From JADGHX01 sp963837755 (GTDB lineage Bacteria; Pseudomonadota; Gammaproteobacteria; Steroidobacterales; Steroidobacteraceae), in contig CAWIOP010000001.1 in assembly GCA_963837755.1 (NCBI GenBank), positions 372,001 through 436,000 of the forward strand: a stretch of DNA of 64,000 bases, in the 5' to 3' direction. The position numbers were made by a program, and so were the translations under genes. The notes beneath the pieces are model-generated. The model had not been told where the DNA came from and made no database searches. It saw nothing but the letters and a program-made list of their open reading frames with translations. Positions 16,958 through 29,878 of this stretch are shown here, one piece after another (the first letter of the stretch is position 1; every line of letters begins with the position of its first letter).

Positions 16958-17976
16958 TCCGCGGGCCTCACGGTGACTTCACCCGAATAGAACTTCTTCA
17001 ACCCTTGCGGCGTCTCCACGAGCAACGCGCCACTCAAGTCGATGCCCCGCGCGAGACCGCGCACCATTTCATCGCCGGACTGCACCGACAACTGCCGGCC
17101 ATGCAAGGCATCCGCGTGTTGCCACTCTTCGATGAACGGCCGCAGCCCTTCCTGCTCGAACTGAAGCAGGCCACGGACGCAGCAGTCGACGAGGCTGGCT
17201 GCGAGCGCGTTTCGCGACACCGACGCGCGAGCCACGGAAGCGAGATCGACCGCCTGCAAGCCCGTCGCCGCGATCTTCTCGAGCAGGTCACCACCGAGCG
17301 CAACGTTGAGTCCGATGCCGACCACTACGCAGGCCGGCCCACCGGCCTCTGCCCGCAACTCGATGAGGATGCCGCCGAGCTTGCGATCGCCAATGAGCAC
17401 GTCGTTCGGCCACTTGAGGCGAACGTCCGTCACGCCCTGGGCTTCGAGTGCGCGCAGCACACTCACGCCTATGGCAAGACTCAGCGAGCCCGCGTCGCGC
17501 GGCACTTCAGGAAAAGTCCAGCTGAGTGACAGGCACACTGCGCCACCGGGCGGCGCGAGCCACGTGCGACCACGACGACCGCGGCCTGCCGTCTGGAGCT
17601 CCGCGAGCAGCACTTCTGCATGGCCCTGCTCGGGATAGGCTCGCTCGACGAGCTCGGTGTTGGTCGAAGCCGTAGTCCACACGACATCGACCCGTGCGAG
17701 GCGCCCGCGAGTATCACTCGGCAGCTTCTCTCGAATGCTCGCGGCCGAAAGCTGCTCACTGGCACCGGGTAGTCTGTAACCACGGTTGCGCACGGCTTCC
17801 ATGGGAGTGCCGACGTCACGCAGCGCATTCGCCGCTTTCCACACGGCGCTGCGTGTTACGCCGAGCGCCTTGGCGAGATCTTCGCCGGAATGAAATTCGC
17901 CATCGCACAGCTCGGCAAACACGCGCGCCACGAGCGCGGAAGAGGCCTGACGGTGTTCCACCCGCTCAGCCCTCAC
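16954..17976 (-). CDS. birA: Bifunctional biotin-protein ligase / biotin operon repressor
   Basis: A 340-residue BirA. An N-terminal winged helix (EDLAKALGVTRSAVWKAANALRD) would bind the biotin operator. The catalytic domain has STNTELVE, the biotinyl-AMP loop GRGRRGRTW, LKWPNDVLIGDRKLGGILIE and VVGIGLNV, and a small SH3-like C-terminal domain follows. It attaches biotin to carriers such as acetyl-CoA carboxylase BCCP. It overlaps plsY by 11 bases upstream and coaX by 4 bases downstream. bioA, a possible target of its repressor function, lies 31 kb away in this window. Confidence 0.95.
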   Translation of the reverse strand: MRAERVEHRQASSALVARVFAELCDGEFHSGEDLAKALGVTRSAVWKAANALRDVGTPMEAVRNRGYRLPGASEQLSAASIREKLPSDTRGRLARVDVVWTTASTNTELVERAYPEQGHAEVLLAELQTAGRGRRGRTWLAPPGGAVCLSLSWTFPEVPRDAGSLSLAIGVSVLRALEAQGVTDVRLKWPNDVLIGDRKLGGILIELRAEAGGPACVVVGIGLNVALGGDLLEKIAATGLQAVDLASVARASVSRNALAASLVDCCVRGLLQFEQEGLRPFIEEWQHADALHGRQLSVQSGDEMVRGLARGIDLSGALLVETPQGLKKFYSGEVTVRPAE

Positions 17977-18646
17977 GGCGACGGCCGAGCAGCCAGAGCC
18001 GTCGCGCCCGCGGCTCGGTTCCGGCGCGCATGCGCGCGATGTTGGACCGGTGCGTAAAAGCTACGAGCAGCGCTACGGCCATGCCGAATGCCAGCAGCGG
18101 AACCTGCGGCTGCATGCCGCTCACGGCAACGAACACCGCAACTGACGACGCGGCGACGATGGACGCCAGCCCCACAAAACCAGACAGCATCACCACGGCG
18201 AACCACACCAACAGCACCACGAGCAGCAGCACCGGCTCGACTCCGAACACCACGCCCACGAGCGTCGCCACGCCCTTGCCGCCGCGAAACCCGTGCCATA
18301 CCGGATAAACATGCCCGACCATGGCAGCCAGTCCGCACGCCACCGGCAGCCATTCACGCAGGTCGCCCACATTGACGCCGCCGCCCGCACTCACCCCTAC
18401 GAGCCCAAGCCCCTGCAGCGACAGCGGCGCAATCACGCGCGTGGCAAGAATGCCCTTGCCGATGTCGATGATCATGACCCACAGCGCAAACCACTTACCC
18501 TGCGTGCGCAGCGCATTCGTGCCACCGGCGTTGCCACTGCCGAGCATGCGGATGTCCACGCCGCCCCGCAGCCGCCCCACGATGAGACTGCCGATGAGCG
18601 AGCCGACGAGATAGCTCGCGAGAACCTTGACGATGAGCTCGATCAC
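17966..18646 (-). CDS. plsY: Glycerol-3-phosphate acyltransferase PlsY
   Basis: A 226-residue multi-pass inner-membrane enzyme that acylates glycerol-3-phosphate from acyl-phosphate. PlsY motifs: SLIGSLIVGRLRGGVDIR, GSGNAGGTNALR, and GHVYPVWHGFRGGKGVAT. Five membrane segments are evident. The C-terminus adds a basic tail. It starts at a GTG that overlaps the ctlX stop (GTGA), and its end overlaps birA, so the block is one transcription unit. Confidence 0.94.
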   Translation of the reverse strand: MIELIVKVLASYLVGSLIGSLIVGRLRGGVDIRMLGSGNAGGTNALRTQGKWFALWVMIIDIGKGILATRVIAPLSLQGLGLVGVSAGGGVNVGDLREWLPVACGLAAMVGHVYPVWHGFRGGKGVATLVGVVFGVEPVLLLVVLLVWFAVVMLSGFVGLASIVAASSVAVFVAVSGMQPQVPLLAFGMAVALLVAFTHRSNIARMRAGTEPRARRLWLLGRRREG

Positions 18647-19587
18647 GCGGGTAAGAATATCTCAGCGAGCATGCATCGCACGCTGCCGCCGCTCAGTTTC
18701 TCGATGGTGGGAATGGGCACCGCGAGCACGCTATCCGTGCAGGCGCTGAGGCGCGCGTAGGTTTCGGGCTTGAGCCCCTGGCGCGCACTGGCCGACATCA
18801 CGAGCACGCGGCAGTCGCCCAGTGCTTCGTCCCAGCTCGCAAGTTCCAGCATGTTGCCTGCGAAATGCTCGATTTCAGCGTGGCCGATCTCGACGACCTC
18901 GCGACCGCTCGCGTGCAGACGGTCGAGCACGCGTGTGCGATCGCCGCTCGCAATGGCCTCCGCGCCGATCACGGCCAGACGCTCGCCTATGCACATGAGC
19001 ACGTTGGTGTGATACACGGGCGCGCCCGCGCGATCGAACGCCTCGAAGATTACCGGTGTGTACCCAAGCTCTCGCGCCCACTCGTCGACAACCGCAGGAT
19101 GCGTCCGCGGGGAGACGCTGGCGTAGGCCACGCGATTCGTGTGGTCCAGCACGAGGCTGCCGGTGCCCTCGAGGCAGCGGCCTTCGCTCTCGTGATGCGA
19201 GAGGTCGAGCACACGAGTGACCTTGAAACCCACCTGCTCCGCCGCGAGCTCAATCACGTCCCGCCGCCGCTCCCTGCGCCTGTTCTCCGCATGCATGGGG
19301 TAGAGCACCACCGTGCCATCGGAATGAAAGCTGACCCAGTTGTTGGGGAAGATCGCGTCAGGCTTCGGCGGCATGGGCGTGTCATCGACCACGCAGACGC
19401 GAATGCCTTCGCTCTGCAAGGCGCTCACCACGTGCTGGAACTCCGCCCGCGCCACATGGTTATGCGCGAGCGAGCCGCCGCTACCCGGCCGCTGCTGCAT
19501 CGAATTCGTCACCGCGGTCTCAGGGTTGTAATCGAACGCGGCTGGCCTAATCATCAGCACGGCGTCCGCGCACTGCGCACGCGGCAT
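18643..19587 (-). CDS. ctlX: Citrulline hydrolase / arginine deiminase-related protein CtlX
   Basis: A 314-residue member of the amidinotransferase/guanidino-modifying superfamily, CtlX type, implicated in citrulline use. Visible blocks: MIRPAAFDYNPETA near the start, IFPNNWVSFH (substrate-site Asp/Asn region), LEGTGSLVLDH, HTNVLMCIG (catalytic His) and the terminal GGSVRCMLAEIFLP with the nucleophilic Cys. The start at 19587 matches the family N-terminus; a longer upstream reading is antisense to the exonuclease gene and not conserved. First gene of the minus-strand run ctlX-plsY-birA-coaX. Confidence 0.88.
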   Translation of the reverse strand: MPRAQCADAVLMIRPAAFDYNPETAVTNSMQQRPGSGGSLAHNHVARAEFQHVVSALQSEGIRVCVVDDTPMPPKPDAIFPNNWVSFHSDGTVVLYPMHAENRRRERRRDVIELAAEQVGFKVTRVLDLSHHESEGRCLEGTGSLVLDHTNRVAYASVSPRTHPAVVDEWARELGYTPVIFEAFDRAGAPVYHTNVLMCIGERLAVIGAEAIASGDRTRVLDRLHASGREVVEIGHAEIEHFAGNMLELASWDEALGDCRVLVMSASARQGLKPETYARLSACTDSVLAVPIPTIEKLSGGSVRCMLAEIFLPA

Positions 19588-19686
19588 TGGGTCGAGTAAA
19601 GACTCAGGCAACCGGGGGCTCCCACACAGCGCGCGCTCGCAGTACTCCTTGGGTGTACTCAGGGCGCCGTCCAAGCTTCGAGATAA

Positions 19687-20688
19687 ATGCAACCAGACTC
19701 CGCACCGCTCGTCGTCGGCACGGATCGCGGCCTGTACTGCCCGCCGGGGGATTTCTACATCGACCCCTGGCAAGCCGTGCAGTCTGCGGTGATCACGCAT
19801 GCGCACGGGGATCATCTCCGCCACGGCAGCGCGCGCTACATTCTCGCACGTCCGGGCGCGGCCATCGCCCGCCATCGGCTGGGCAGCGGCCACACCGTGA
19901 CGGCCGTCGAATACGGGGCGCCCGTCCGGCTCGGCAAGGCGCAGGTGTCGCTGCACCCGGCCGGCCACATTCTGGGCGCCGCGCAGGTGCGCATCGAGCA
20001 CGAGGGCCGCGTCTGGGTGGTATCAGGCGACTACAAGCGCCAGCCAGACCCGACCTGCGCACCGTTCGAGCAGCTCGAGTGCGACGTGTTCATCAGCGAA
20101 GCCACGTTCGCGCTGCCCGTCTACCGGTGGTCGCCCACCCCGCAGGTGGCGGAAGAAATCGTGCGCTGGTGGCACGCCAATCGCGAGCGCGGCATCGCCT
20201 CCCTGCTGTTCTGTTATGCGCTCGGCAAGGCGCAGCGGGTGCTGGCGGAGCTGAAGGCGTTCACCAGCGAGCCGGTCTACCTGCACGGCGCCGTCGACTC
20301 GCTCACGAACCTCTATCGACAGTGCGGCGTCGAGATGGTCGCGACACTGCCCGCCACCACCGAGAAGAAGACGGACTATCGGGGCGCGCTCATCATCGCG
20401 CCACCGAGCGCTGCCGGCACACCGTGGACGCGTCGCTTCGGCGAGCATTCCAGCGGGTTCTGCTCGGGCTGGATGCGCGTGCGCGGAGATCGGCGCCGGC
20501 GTGGCTACGACCGCGGCTTCGTCATCTCCGATCATGCGGACTGGCCGGGGCTGCTCGAAACCTGCCTTGCCACCCGTGCGAAGCGCGTTCTGCTCACGCA
20601 CGGCAATTCGGACGCGCTCACCCGCTATCTCAACGAGCAAGGGGTGAGCGCCGCGGCGCTGGCCACGGCCTTCGGAGACGAAGAGTAG
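19687..20688 (+). CDS. Ligase-associated DNA exonuclease (metallo-beta-lactamase fold)
   Basis: A 333-residue beta-CASP-like nuclease of the type found next to bacterial ATP-dependent ligases. The metal site is THAHGDHLRHG, with further ligands in HPAGHILGAAQV, VSGDYKR and SDHADW, and a late LLTHGNSDA. Its stop codon overlaps the GTG start of the ligase, so the two are coupled. It is presumed to trim DNA ends before joining. Divergent from ctlX. Confidence 0.9.
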   Translation: MQPDSAPLVVGTDRGLYCPPGDFYIDPWQAVQSAVITHAHGDHLRHGSARYILARPGAAIARHRLGSGHTVTAVEYGAPVRLGKAQVSLHPAGHILGAAQVRIEHEGRVWVVSGDYKRQPDPTCAPFEQLECDVFISEATFALPVYRWSPTPQVAEEIVRWWHANRERGIASLLFCYALGKAQRVLAELKAFTSEPVYLHGAVDSLTNLYRQCGVEMVATLPATTEKKTDYRGALIIAPPSAAGTPWTRRFGEHSSGFCSGWMRVRGDRRRRGYDRGFVISDHADWPGLLETCLATRAKRVLLTHGNSDALTRYLNEQGVSAAALATAFGDEE

Positions 20689-22298
20689 TGCGCGAGTTCG
20701 CGGAGCTGTACGACGAGATCGACACCACCACGTCCACCCATCTCAAGGTCGCCGCGATGGTGCGCTACTTGCGCAGCGCGCCGCCCGCCGATGCCGCATG
20801 GGCCACCTACATTCTTTCCGGTCGGCGGCTGAAGCGCTTCATCGGGCCGGCTCTGTTGCGCAAGTGGCTGGTGGAGGCGTCGGGCTTGCCCGAGTGGCTC
20901 GTCGATGAGTCGTACTCCACCGTGGGCGACATGGCCGAGACCATCGCATTGCTCATGGAGACGGACGAGAGCACGAAGGTGGCCACGGCGGCGCCGCTCG
21001 CCGAATGGATCGACGAGCGATTGCTTCCGTTACGAGACGAGGATGAGGCGCGCCAGCGCGAAGCCATCGTCGGCTGGTGGCGCACCCTGCCCTATCGCGA
21101 ATGCTTTCTGCTCAACAAGCTGCTCACCGGTGAGTTGCGCGTGGGTGTCTCGGAGCTGCTGGTGAACCGCGCGCTCTCGGAAGTGCTCGAGGTTTCGCGC
21201 GCGGACGTGGCGCGCCGGATGATGGGCGAATGGCAGCCGGGGGCGGCGTTCTGGGAAGGCCTGAAGACGGGCGATTTGCCTGCCACCGACCCTTCGGCGC
21301 CATATCCGTTCTATCTCGCATCACCGCTCGACGACGACGCACACAACCTCGGCTCCCGGGCGGACTGGCAGGTCGAATGGAAGTGGGATGGCATTCGCGG
21401 GCAGCTCATCCGCCGCAACAGCCAGTGCTTCCTCTGGTCGCGCGGCGAAGACCTCATCACGGAGCGATTCCCGGAGATCGTCGAGGCGGCGACGTGGTTG
21501 CCCGACGGCGTGGTCCTGGATGGCGAGCTCGTCGCGTGGCGTGACGGCGTCGTGCGCCCGTTCGCGGATCTTCAGCAGCGCATCGGGCGCAAGAAACTCT
21601 CGGCGAACATCCTGCAGACGGTGCCGGTCAGGTTTCTGGCGTACGACCTGCTGGAGCAGGACGGGGCGGACACTCGCGCAATTCCCATGCATGAGCGGCG
21701 GGCGCGGCTGGAATTGCTGCTCAAAGGGGCGCCCTCGGTGCTTGGACTATCGCCTCTCGTGGATTCGGCAACCTGGGAGGAGCTCGCGACCCTGCGATCG
21801 GAATCCCGCTCACGAAGCGTTGAAGGCCTGATGCTGAAGGCGCGCGCATCGGCTTACGGCACGGGCCGGCAGCGCGGGTCGTGGTGGAAGTGGAAGATCG
21901 AGCCCTACTCTTTCGACGCTGTGATGCTCTATGCGCAGCCGGGGCACGGGCGTCGCTCCAACCTCTACACGGATTACACGTTTGGTGTGTGGCACGAAGA
22001 CGAGCTGGTGCCGGTGGCCAAGGCTTACTCGGGCCTGAGCAACGGCGAGATCGCGGAGCTCGACAAGTGGATTCGCGCGCACACGCTCGAAAAGTTCGGC
22101 CCTGTGCGCGCCGTCGAGCCCACGCAGGTGTTCGAGCTGGCCTACGAAGGCATCGCGGAATCGAGCCGGCACAAGTCCGGTATCGCCCTGCGCTTTCCGC
22201 GCATCCTGCGCTGGCGCACGGACAAGCCCGCGCGCGAAGCGGACACGATTCAGAATCTTCACGCCGTACTGGAAGCGCACCGAAGCGCTGCGGGGTGA
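20688..22298 (+). CDS. ATP-dependent DNA ligase (LigB/LigC class, exonuclease-coupled)
   Basis: A 536-residue ligase with an N-terminal DNA-binding domain, a nucleotidyltransferase domain carrying motif I EWKWDGIRG (adenylated Lys), motif III VLDGELVAW, motif IV EGLMLKARAS and motif V WWKWKIEP, and a C-terminal OB domain. It seals nicks using ATP; the essential NAD ligase is expected elsewhere. A GTG start at 20688 overlaps the exonuclease stop. The usual third and fourth partners of this cluster (Lhr-like helicase, PdeM-type phosphoesterase) are absent here. Confidence 0.93.
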   Translation: MREFAELYDEIDTTTSTHLKVAAMVRYLRSAPPADAAWATYILSGRRLKRFIGPALLRKWLVEASGLPEWLVDESYSTVGDMAETIALLMETDESTKVATAAPLAEWIDERLLPLRDEDEARQREAIVGWWRTLPYRECFLLNKLLTGELRVGVSELLVNRALSEVLEVSRADVARRMMGEWQPGAAFWEGLKTGDLPATDPSAPYPFYLASPLDDDAHNLGSRADWQVEWKWDGIRGQLIRRNSQCFLWSRGEDLITERFPEIVEAATWLPDGVVLDGELVAWRDGVVRPFADLQQRIGRKKLSANILQTVPVRFLAYDLLEQDGADTRAIPMHERRARLELLLKGAPSVLGLSPLVDSATWEELATLRSESRSRSVEGLMLKARASAYGTGRQRGSWWKWKIEPYSFDAVMLYAQPGHGRRSNLYTDYTFGVWHEDELVPVAKAYSGLSNGEIAELDKWIRAHTLEKFGPVRAVEPTQVFELAYEGIAESSRHKSGIALRFPRILRWRTDKPAREADTIQNLHAVLEAHRSAAG

Positions 22299-22349
22299 GC
22301 AGGTCGCATGCGCGGGCGGGCCCGAACGCGTGTTGCCGCTGGGGGCGCC

Positions 22350-24219
22350 TTAGCGCCCGTAGCTGCCGGTAGCGTCCAGCGGCTCGAACAGCGCCTCGTC
22401 ATCCGTGAGGTCGAGCGGCGTGCCGGTGAGGAAGCGACGGCACTGCGAAGCCGGCGTGGGCTTGGCGAACAAGAAGCCCTGCGCGAGATTGCACTGAAGC
22501 TGCCGCAGCTTCTCCAGCTGCTGCCAGCCTTCGATGCCTTCGGCGATCACCTGGATGTTCAGGTGCCGCGCCATCGCGATGATGGCGCTGACGATGGCAA
22601 GGTCGCTCATGTCCGTGACGAGGTCGCGCACGAAGCTGCGGTCGATCTTCACATAGTCCACGCGCCAGCGCTTGAGGTACGAGAGGCTCGAATAGCCGGT
22701 GCCGAAGTCGTCGATGGCGACGCGCACTCCCAGCTCGCGCAGCTTGGAAATGCCGTCTTCACTCGACTCGCCGGAGCGCGCCTCGCGGTGCTCGAACACG
22801 GCGCTTTCCGTCAGCTCCACCTGCAACATGCTCGGCTTCATGCCGTGAAGGTGCGTGAGGCGGCGGATAGTGCCCGGCAAGTCCGAGCGCTGCAGCTGCA
22901 CGGCGGAGACGTTCATGGCCACCGGCACGGGCGACCAGCCCATCTCGCGCCAGCGCGCGGCGTCGGACATCACGCGTTCCAGCACGAAGTCGCCGATAGG
23001 CACGATGAGGCCCGTCTCTTCGGCCACGCCGATGAATCGCCCCGGCGCCACGAACCCGTGTAATGGATGCTTCCAGCGCAGCAGCGCTTCGAGGCCCATT
23101 ACGCGATGGCTCTCGATGTCGATGATGGGCTGGTAGTGCACGTCGAGCTGTTTCTGCTCGATGGCTGCGCGCAGGCTCGACTCGATGGCGATGCGCTCTT
23201 TCAGCTTGCGGTCCATGCCCGGGCTGAAGAGCTGGAAATTGTTTCGGCCGCGATCCTTCGCCTGGTACATCGCGGTGTCGGAATGGCGCAGCAGCTCGCC
23301 GATGTCGCTGCCGTCGCGCGGATACAGGCTCACACCAATGCTCACGGTGGTGACGAGCGGGCGGCCGTCCACGATCACCGGTGCGCTCAATGCTTCGTTG
23401 ATGCGCCCGGCTGTCTCGTTGACCTGATGCGGGCTCTTCACGCTCTTGAGCACCACGATGAATTCGTCGCCGCCCATACGCACCACCACGTCTTCGTCGC
23501 GCACGGTGGAGCGAATGCGCGTAGCCACGGTCTTCAGCAGCTTGTCGCCGGTCTCATGGCCGCGCGAATCGTTGATGTGCTTGAAGCGGTCGAGATCGAG
23601 GAACAGCACGGCGAGGGTAGCGCCCGTACGGCGCGCTTCGTTGATGGCCTCTGGCAGGTGCACTGCGAGAAACAGGCGATTCGGCAGGCCGGTGAGCTGG
23701 TCGTGGTGTGCGAGATGGTCGAGGTGCTGCTGCTTCTCGAGCAGCTGCGCTTCGATCTTCCGCCGCAAGGTGACATCGTTCGTGGTGAAGGCGAGCACGG
23801 GCTTGCCGCCGATATCCAGGCGGTTGCCGCTGATCTCCACGTCCACGACATTGCCGTTCTTGCAGCACTGGCGAATGCCGAACGGCAGGCGCGGGTCGGG
23901 GTTGCGCAGGCGGGCAAGCAGGTTTTCCGGCTCGGCGGATTCGTCGGTGAACAGCTGGCTGAGCGTCAGGGAGCGCAGCTCTTCGAGCTTGTATCCAAGG
24001 CTACGCTGAAGGGCGGAGTTGCCCGCGATGACGCGCAGGGAGCTGGCGCTCTGCAATGAGCACGCCGTTCGGCGATTGCTCGATGAGCGCGTGGTAGTGG
24101 GCGCCTGCCACGGCGGCAAGTCGGCGCGAGGAACGTGCCCGGAAAATCAGAAACGCCAGCACCGCGCCCAGAGCGGCGAACGTGCTGACCAGCCCGATGA
24201 TGAGCGATTGCTCCGGCAT
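22350..24219 (-). pseudogene. Membrane-anchored PAS-GGDEF-EAL protein, one frameshift
   Basis: Predicted bifunctional diguanylate cyclase/phosphodiesterase of about 620 residues. An N-terminal membrane helix (IIGLVSTFAALGAVLAFLIF), a PAS domain (ALIEQSPNGVLIA ... NSALQRSLGY), a GGDEF domain with intact RMGGDEFIVVL, and an EAL domain with EALLRW, DDFGTGYSSL and IAEGIE. One extra base near 24051 splits the PAS domain into two frames; removing it restores the expected family sequence. Start taken at the ATG at 24219. Both catalytic signatures look complete. A sequence error is likely. Confidence 0.82.
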
Positions 24220-24414
24220 AGACGCGCAAAGGCCCGGCGCACGCGATCCGCCCACCGGGAATCGCAGCTGCGACCTGGCTCACACTCCCTTCGAAAACAG
24301 TCGGGGAAGTTTCGCGTATCGCAGTGCACAGCGAACGTGCGCCGCGCACAGTTCGACCTCAGACTAAAGTCGAATCAGCCCGTTTTTGCCGGGAATTCAG
24401 GGGTCTGAAGCGGA

Positions 24415-25227
24415 TCAGATGTCGTGCACCACCGAGCACGTCGCACCTCGCTGCAGAACTTCGCCGACCCCTTCGGCAATCACGGCGTTCTCACCGAACT
24501 TGATGCCCATGAGCGCCTTGTCGAAGCGGAAGGCGCGCAGCACCGGCAGTGGGTTCGTCGAAAGCTGGCCCGTGCGCTGGTCCGTCGACGTTATGACACA
24601 CCGGGTGCAGGGCTTAACGAGGCGCAGGGTGACGTTGCCAAAGTGAAGCGCACAGATGCGGTCTTCCTCGAACGGCTCGAGGCCTTCCAACACCACGTTC
24701 GGTCGGAAACGCTCCATGCCGATCGGCTCGGGCATGCGTGAATTCAATTCTTCCAGCGACGCGACGTTGCACACCAGGATGGGGAAGCCATCCGCGAACG
24801 AGACAGGCGCTGGTGTCGCGCCGGCAAACGTGGCATTGGCGTGCCGGTCGAGCACGGGAGAAATGCGCAGCAGTCGCGCCGGGAAACCGACGGCTTGCGT
24901 GAGCCATTGAGCGGCGGCGGCGCCCTGGTCCAGCGCGGAGATATTGTCCTTCCACACGCGCGCCGCTTGCGTGGGGCCTTCCGGTAGCAACGGCACGCGC
25001 AACGGCGGCTGGCCAGGCGCGCGCAATGTGAGCTCGTTCGTGCCGACCTCTGGCTCCACGAGCGCCAGACGCGGCTGAGTCCGCTGGCTCATGAATACGC
25101 CATCGGGGCTTGCGGCCATCCAGTGACGGTCCCACTCGAAGCCCGTGACACCGAGGCGCGCCTGTTGCCGCGGAACCGCGCGGCCCGATTTGAGCGGATA
25201 GATGTTCAACTCGCGAATGATCGCCAT
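24415..25227 (-). CDS. MOSC domain protein (YcbX/mARC-like)
   Basis: A 270-residue protein with the MOSC N-terminal beta-barrel (IRELNIYPLKSGRAV, DRHWMAASPDG) and a MOSC domain containing RFRPNVVLEGL and the molybdenum-cofactor cysteine in KPCTRCVIT. It resembles E. coli YcbX, which detoxifies N-hydroxylated bases, but lacks YcbX's C-terminal 2Fe-2S ferredoxin domain, so it would need a separate electron donor. It stands alone between the EAL gene and the GNAT gene. Confidence 0.9.
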   Translation of the reverse strand: MAIIRELNIYPLKSGRAVPRQQARLGVTGFEWDRHWMAASPDGVFMSQRTQPRLALVEPEVGTNELTLRAPGQPPLRVPLLPEGPTQAARVWKDNISALDQGAAAAQWLTQAVGFPARLLRISPVLDRHANATFAGATPAPVSFADGFPILVCNVASLEELNSRMPEPIGMERFRPNVVLEGLEPFEEDRICALHFGNVTLRLVKPCTRCVITSTDQRTGQLSTNPLPVLRAFRFDKALMGIKFGENAVIAEGVGEVLQRGATCSVVHDI

Positions 25228-25283
25228 GGAATTCCCCAGCGGCGCGTGAGCGGCGCGTTGCTGCTTGCGTACCAGTGCCTGCC

Positions 25284-25802
25284 TCAGCGCTTCAGGATGA
25301 ACTCGTGGTCAACGGTGTTGCCGACGGGGAAGCCGTACTCGCCGACCTTCACGAACCCGTAGCGCCCGTAGAAACGCTGCGCGCCAGTGTTTTCGGACCA
25401 AACGCCAATGTAGAGCGGCGCGCGCTTCTGCTCGCCGAGCCAGCCGAGCGCGACGTTGAGGAGCCTGGATCCGAGGCGCTCATTCTGGTGGTTCGCGAGC
25501 ACGTAGAGTTGGCGGATCTCACCGGCTGTGGGTTCCAGATCCTCCACGGGCAGCTTGCAGTTGGCCGCCACGACGAAACCCACGGGCGCCCCGCCTTCCG
25601 GGCCCGCAAGCCAAACACCCGCCGTCGGATCTTCAATCAGCTGGCGGCAAGCGTCGGCAGAGCACACGCAGTCGACGTATTCAGCGAGATCTTCAGGGGG
25701 GTAGAGGTGCCCGAACGTCTCCGTGAATGTCGTCCCGGACAGGCGCGCCAGATCGGCGGCGTCGTAGATGGTGGCCCGACGAATTGTCTGCGGAGCGTTC
25801 AC
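25284..25802 (-). CDS. GNAT family N-acetyltransferase
   Basis: A 172-residue single GNAT domain. The acetyl-CoA loop is visible around QLYVLANHQNERLGSRLL (Q/RxxGxG/A type), and the C-terminal GAQRFYGRYGFVKVGEY block is typical. The substrate cannot be predicted. The N-terminal FTETFGHLYPPEDLAEYV resembles acetyltransferases of small molecules or antibiotics. It lies 56 bases upstream of the MOSC gene on the same strand. Confidence 0.9.
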   Translation of the reverse strand: MNAPQTIRRATIYDAADLARLSGTTFTETFGHLYPPEDLAEYVDCVCSADACRQLIEDPTAGVWLAGPEGGAPVGFVVAANCKLPVEDLEPTAGEIRQLYVLANHQNERLGSRLLNVALGWLGEQKRAPLYIGVWSENTGAQRFYGRYGFVKVGEYGFPVGNTVDHEFILKR

Positions 25803-25963
25803 GTCAACAGCGCGGTCCTGGCGGGCGTGGCACGCATTCTCTCACAGCCCACCTTGAACCCTTCCTCGCCCACCGCACTCTGCACGGAACCACCGTCAGA
25901 CTGCTCGGTGACGTGGGGCCTCTCCTGCCCGCGCTACGTGACGTAGCTGCCCAGCCCGATGCG

Positions 25964-26392
25964 TCAATTGTGGATGTAGCCCTCGAGCTGCTCGATAGTG
26001 CGCTGCTGCTCTTCCATGACCGTTTTCACCAGATCGCCGATCGAGATGACGCCAACAACGTGCCCCTGCTCGATGACGGGAAGATGGCGAACCCGACGCT
26101 CCGTCATGAGCCGCATGCATTGCTGCACGGACTGATCGGGCGTTACGGTGTGAACAGGCGAGCTCATGATCTGCCAGACGGGGGTGTCGCTGGAGGAGCG
26201 ACCGAGCAGGATCACTTTACGGGCGTAGTCCCGCTCCGAGACGATGCCTGTGAGCTCCTCGCCCTTCATCACGAGCAGGGCCCCGACGTGCCGGTCTGCC
26301 ATCAGCTGGATGGCTTCGAGCACCGGGTCTTCCGGGTCGACGGAGTAGATGGCTCTCCCTTTCGCGTCGAGCAGCTGTCTTACGCTTGCCAT
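25964..26392 (-). CDS. CBS-domain protein
   Basis: A 142-residue protein made of a CBS pair: residues about 8-62 (IYSVDPEDPVLEAIQLMADRHVGALLVM) and about 74-130 (VHTVTPDQSVQQCMRLMTERRVRHLPVI). CBS pairs bind adenine nucleotides and act as energy sensors. No other domain is fused. The start at 26392 has GGGAGG about nine bases upstream. It lies just beyond the rrn terminator, downstream of the rRNA operon. Confidence 0.92.
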   Translation of the reverse strand: MASVRQLLDAKGRAIYSVDPEDPVLEAIQLMADRHVGALLVMKGEELTGIVSERDYARKVILLGRSSSDTPVWQIMSSPVHTVTPDQSVQQCMRLMTERRVRHLPVIEQGHVVGVISIGDLVKTVMEEQQRTIEQLEGYIHN

Positions 26393-26487
26393 GGTCCGAA
26401 CCTCCCGCGCATCCATGCACGCTGACGTCCAGCGACTTCGTTCAGACCAGGAGCGTAGCGCGTTCGCCCCGGAAAGAGCCATTGCAG

Positions 26488-26527
26488 AAAAGGAAAAGCC
26501 CCTGAAGTCTTTCGACCTCAGGGGCTT
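26488..26527 (-). terminator. rrn operon terminator
   Basis: A ten-base stem (AAGCCCCTGA pairing with TCAGGGGCTT) closes a 12-base loop, followed on the minus strand by TTTTCCTTTTC. It is 13 bases past the 5S gene and would end the rRNA transcript. Confidence 0.88.
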
Positions 26528-26539
26528 CTCGGTTTGGAG

Positions 26540-26656
26540 CCTGGCAGTGACCTACTCTGGCATGCCCGTAAGAGCACACTACCATCGGCGCGGAGCGTTT
26601 TCACTTCCGAGTTCGGAATGGGATCGGGTGGTTCCCGCTCGCTATTGCCGCCAGGC
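26540..26656 (-). rRNA. rrf: 5S ribosomal RNA
   Basis: About 117 bases with the conserved core CCGATCCCATTCCGAACTCG on the minus strand and complementary ends TGCCTGGCGG / CCTGGCAGTG. Last gene of the rRNA operon. Ends are approximate by one or two bases. Confidence 0.95.
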
Positions 26657-26857
26657 AAACTGTTTCGGCGGAGCGGGCCGCACTTGCGTACAGCCCGCAC
26701 ACCGTTGTCCGGATGTTCTTCGTAAAGAAGAACTCATCGCCGCAACGTCAGCTCAGCCGTTGCCACGATGATGTTTTTTGTTTCAACGCCTGTCGCGTTC
26801 GAATATGGATCGCTCCATTTCGCATCTCTCAAGCCTTCAAACTGCTTGAGGTTATAT

Positions 26858-29763
<2,906 letters not shown>

Positions 29764-29878
29764 ATATAACCCCAAGGAGTTTGGGGATATGGAGCTGATT
29801 CACATTGCGAACGCGACATTCTCAAAATCGAAATAAATTTCGCTTGAAAATTCAGCGTTAAAACAAAAAACTTTCCGG

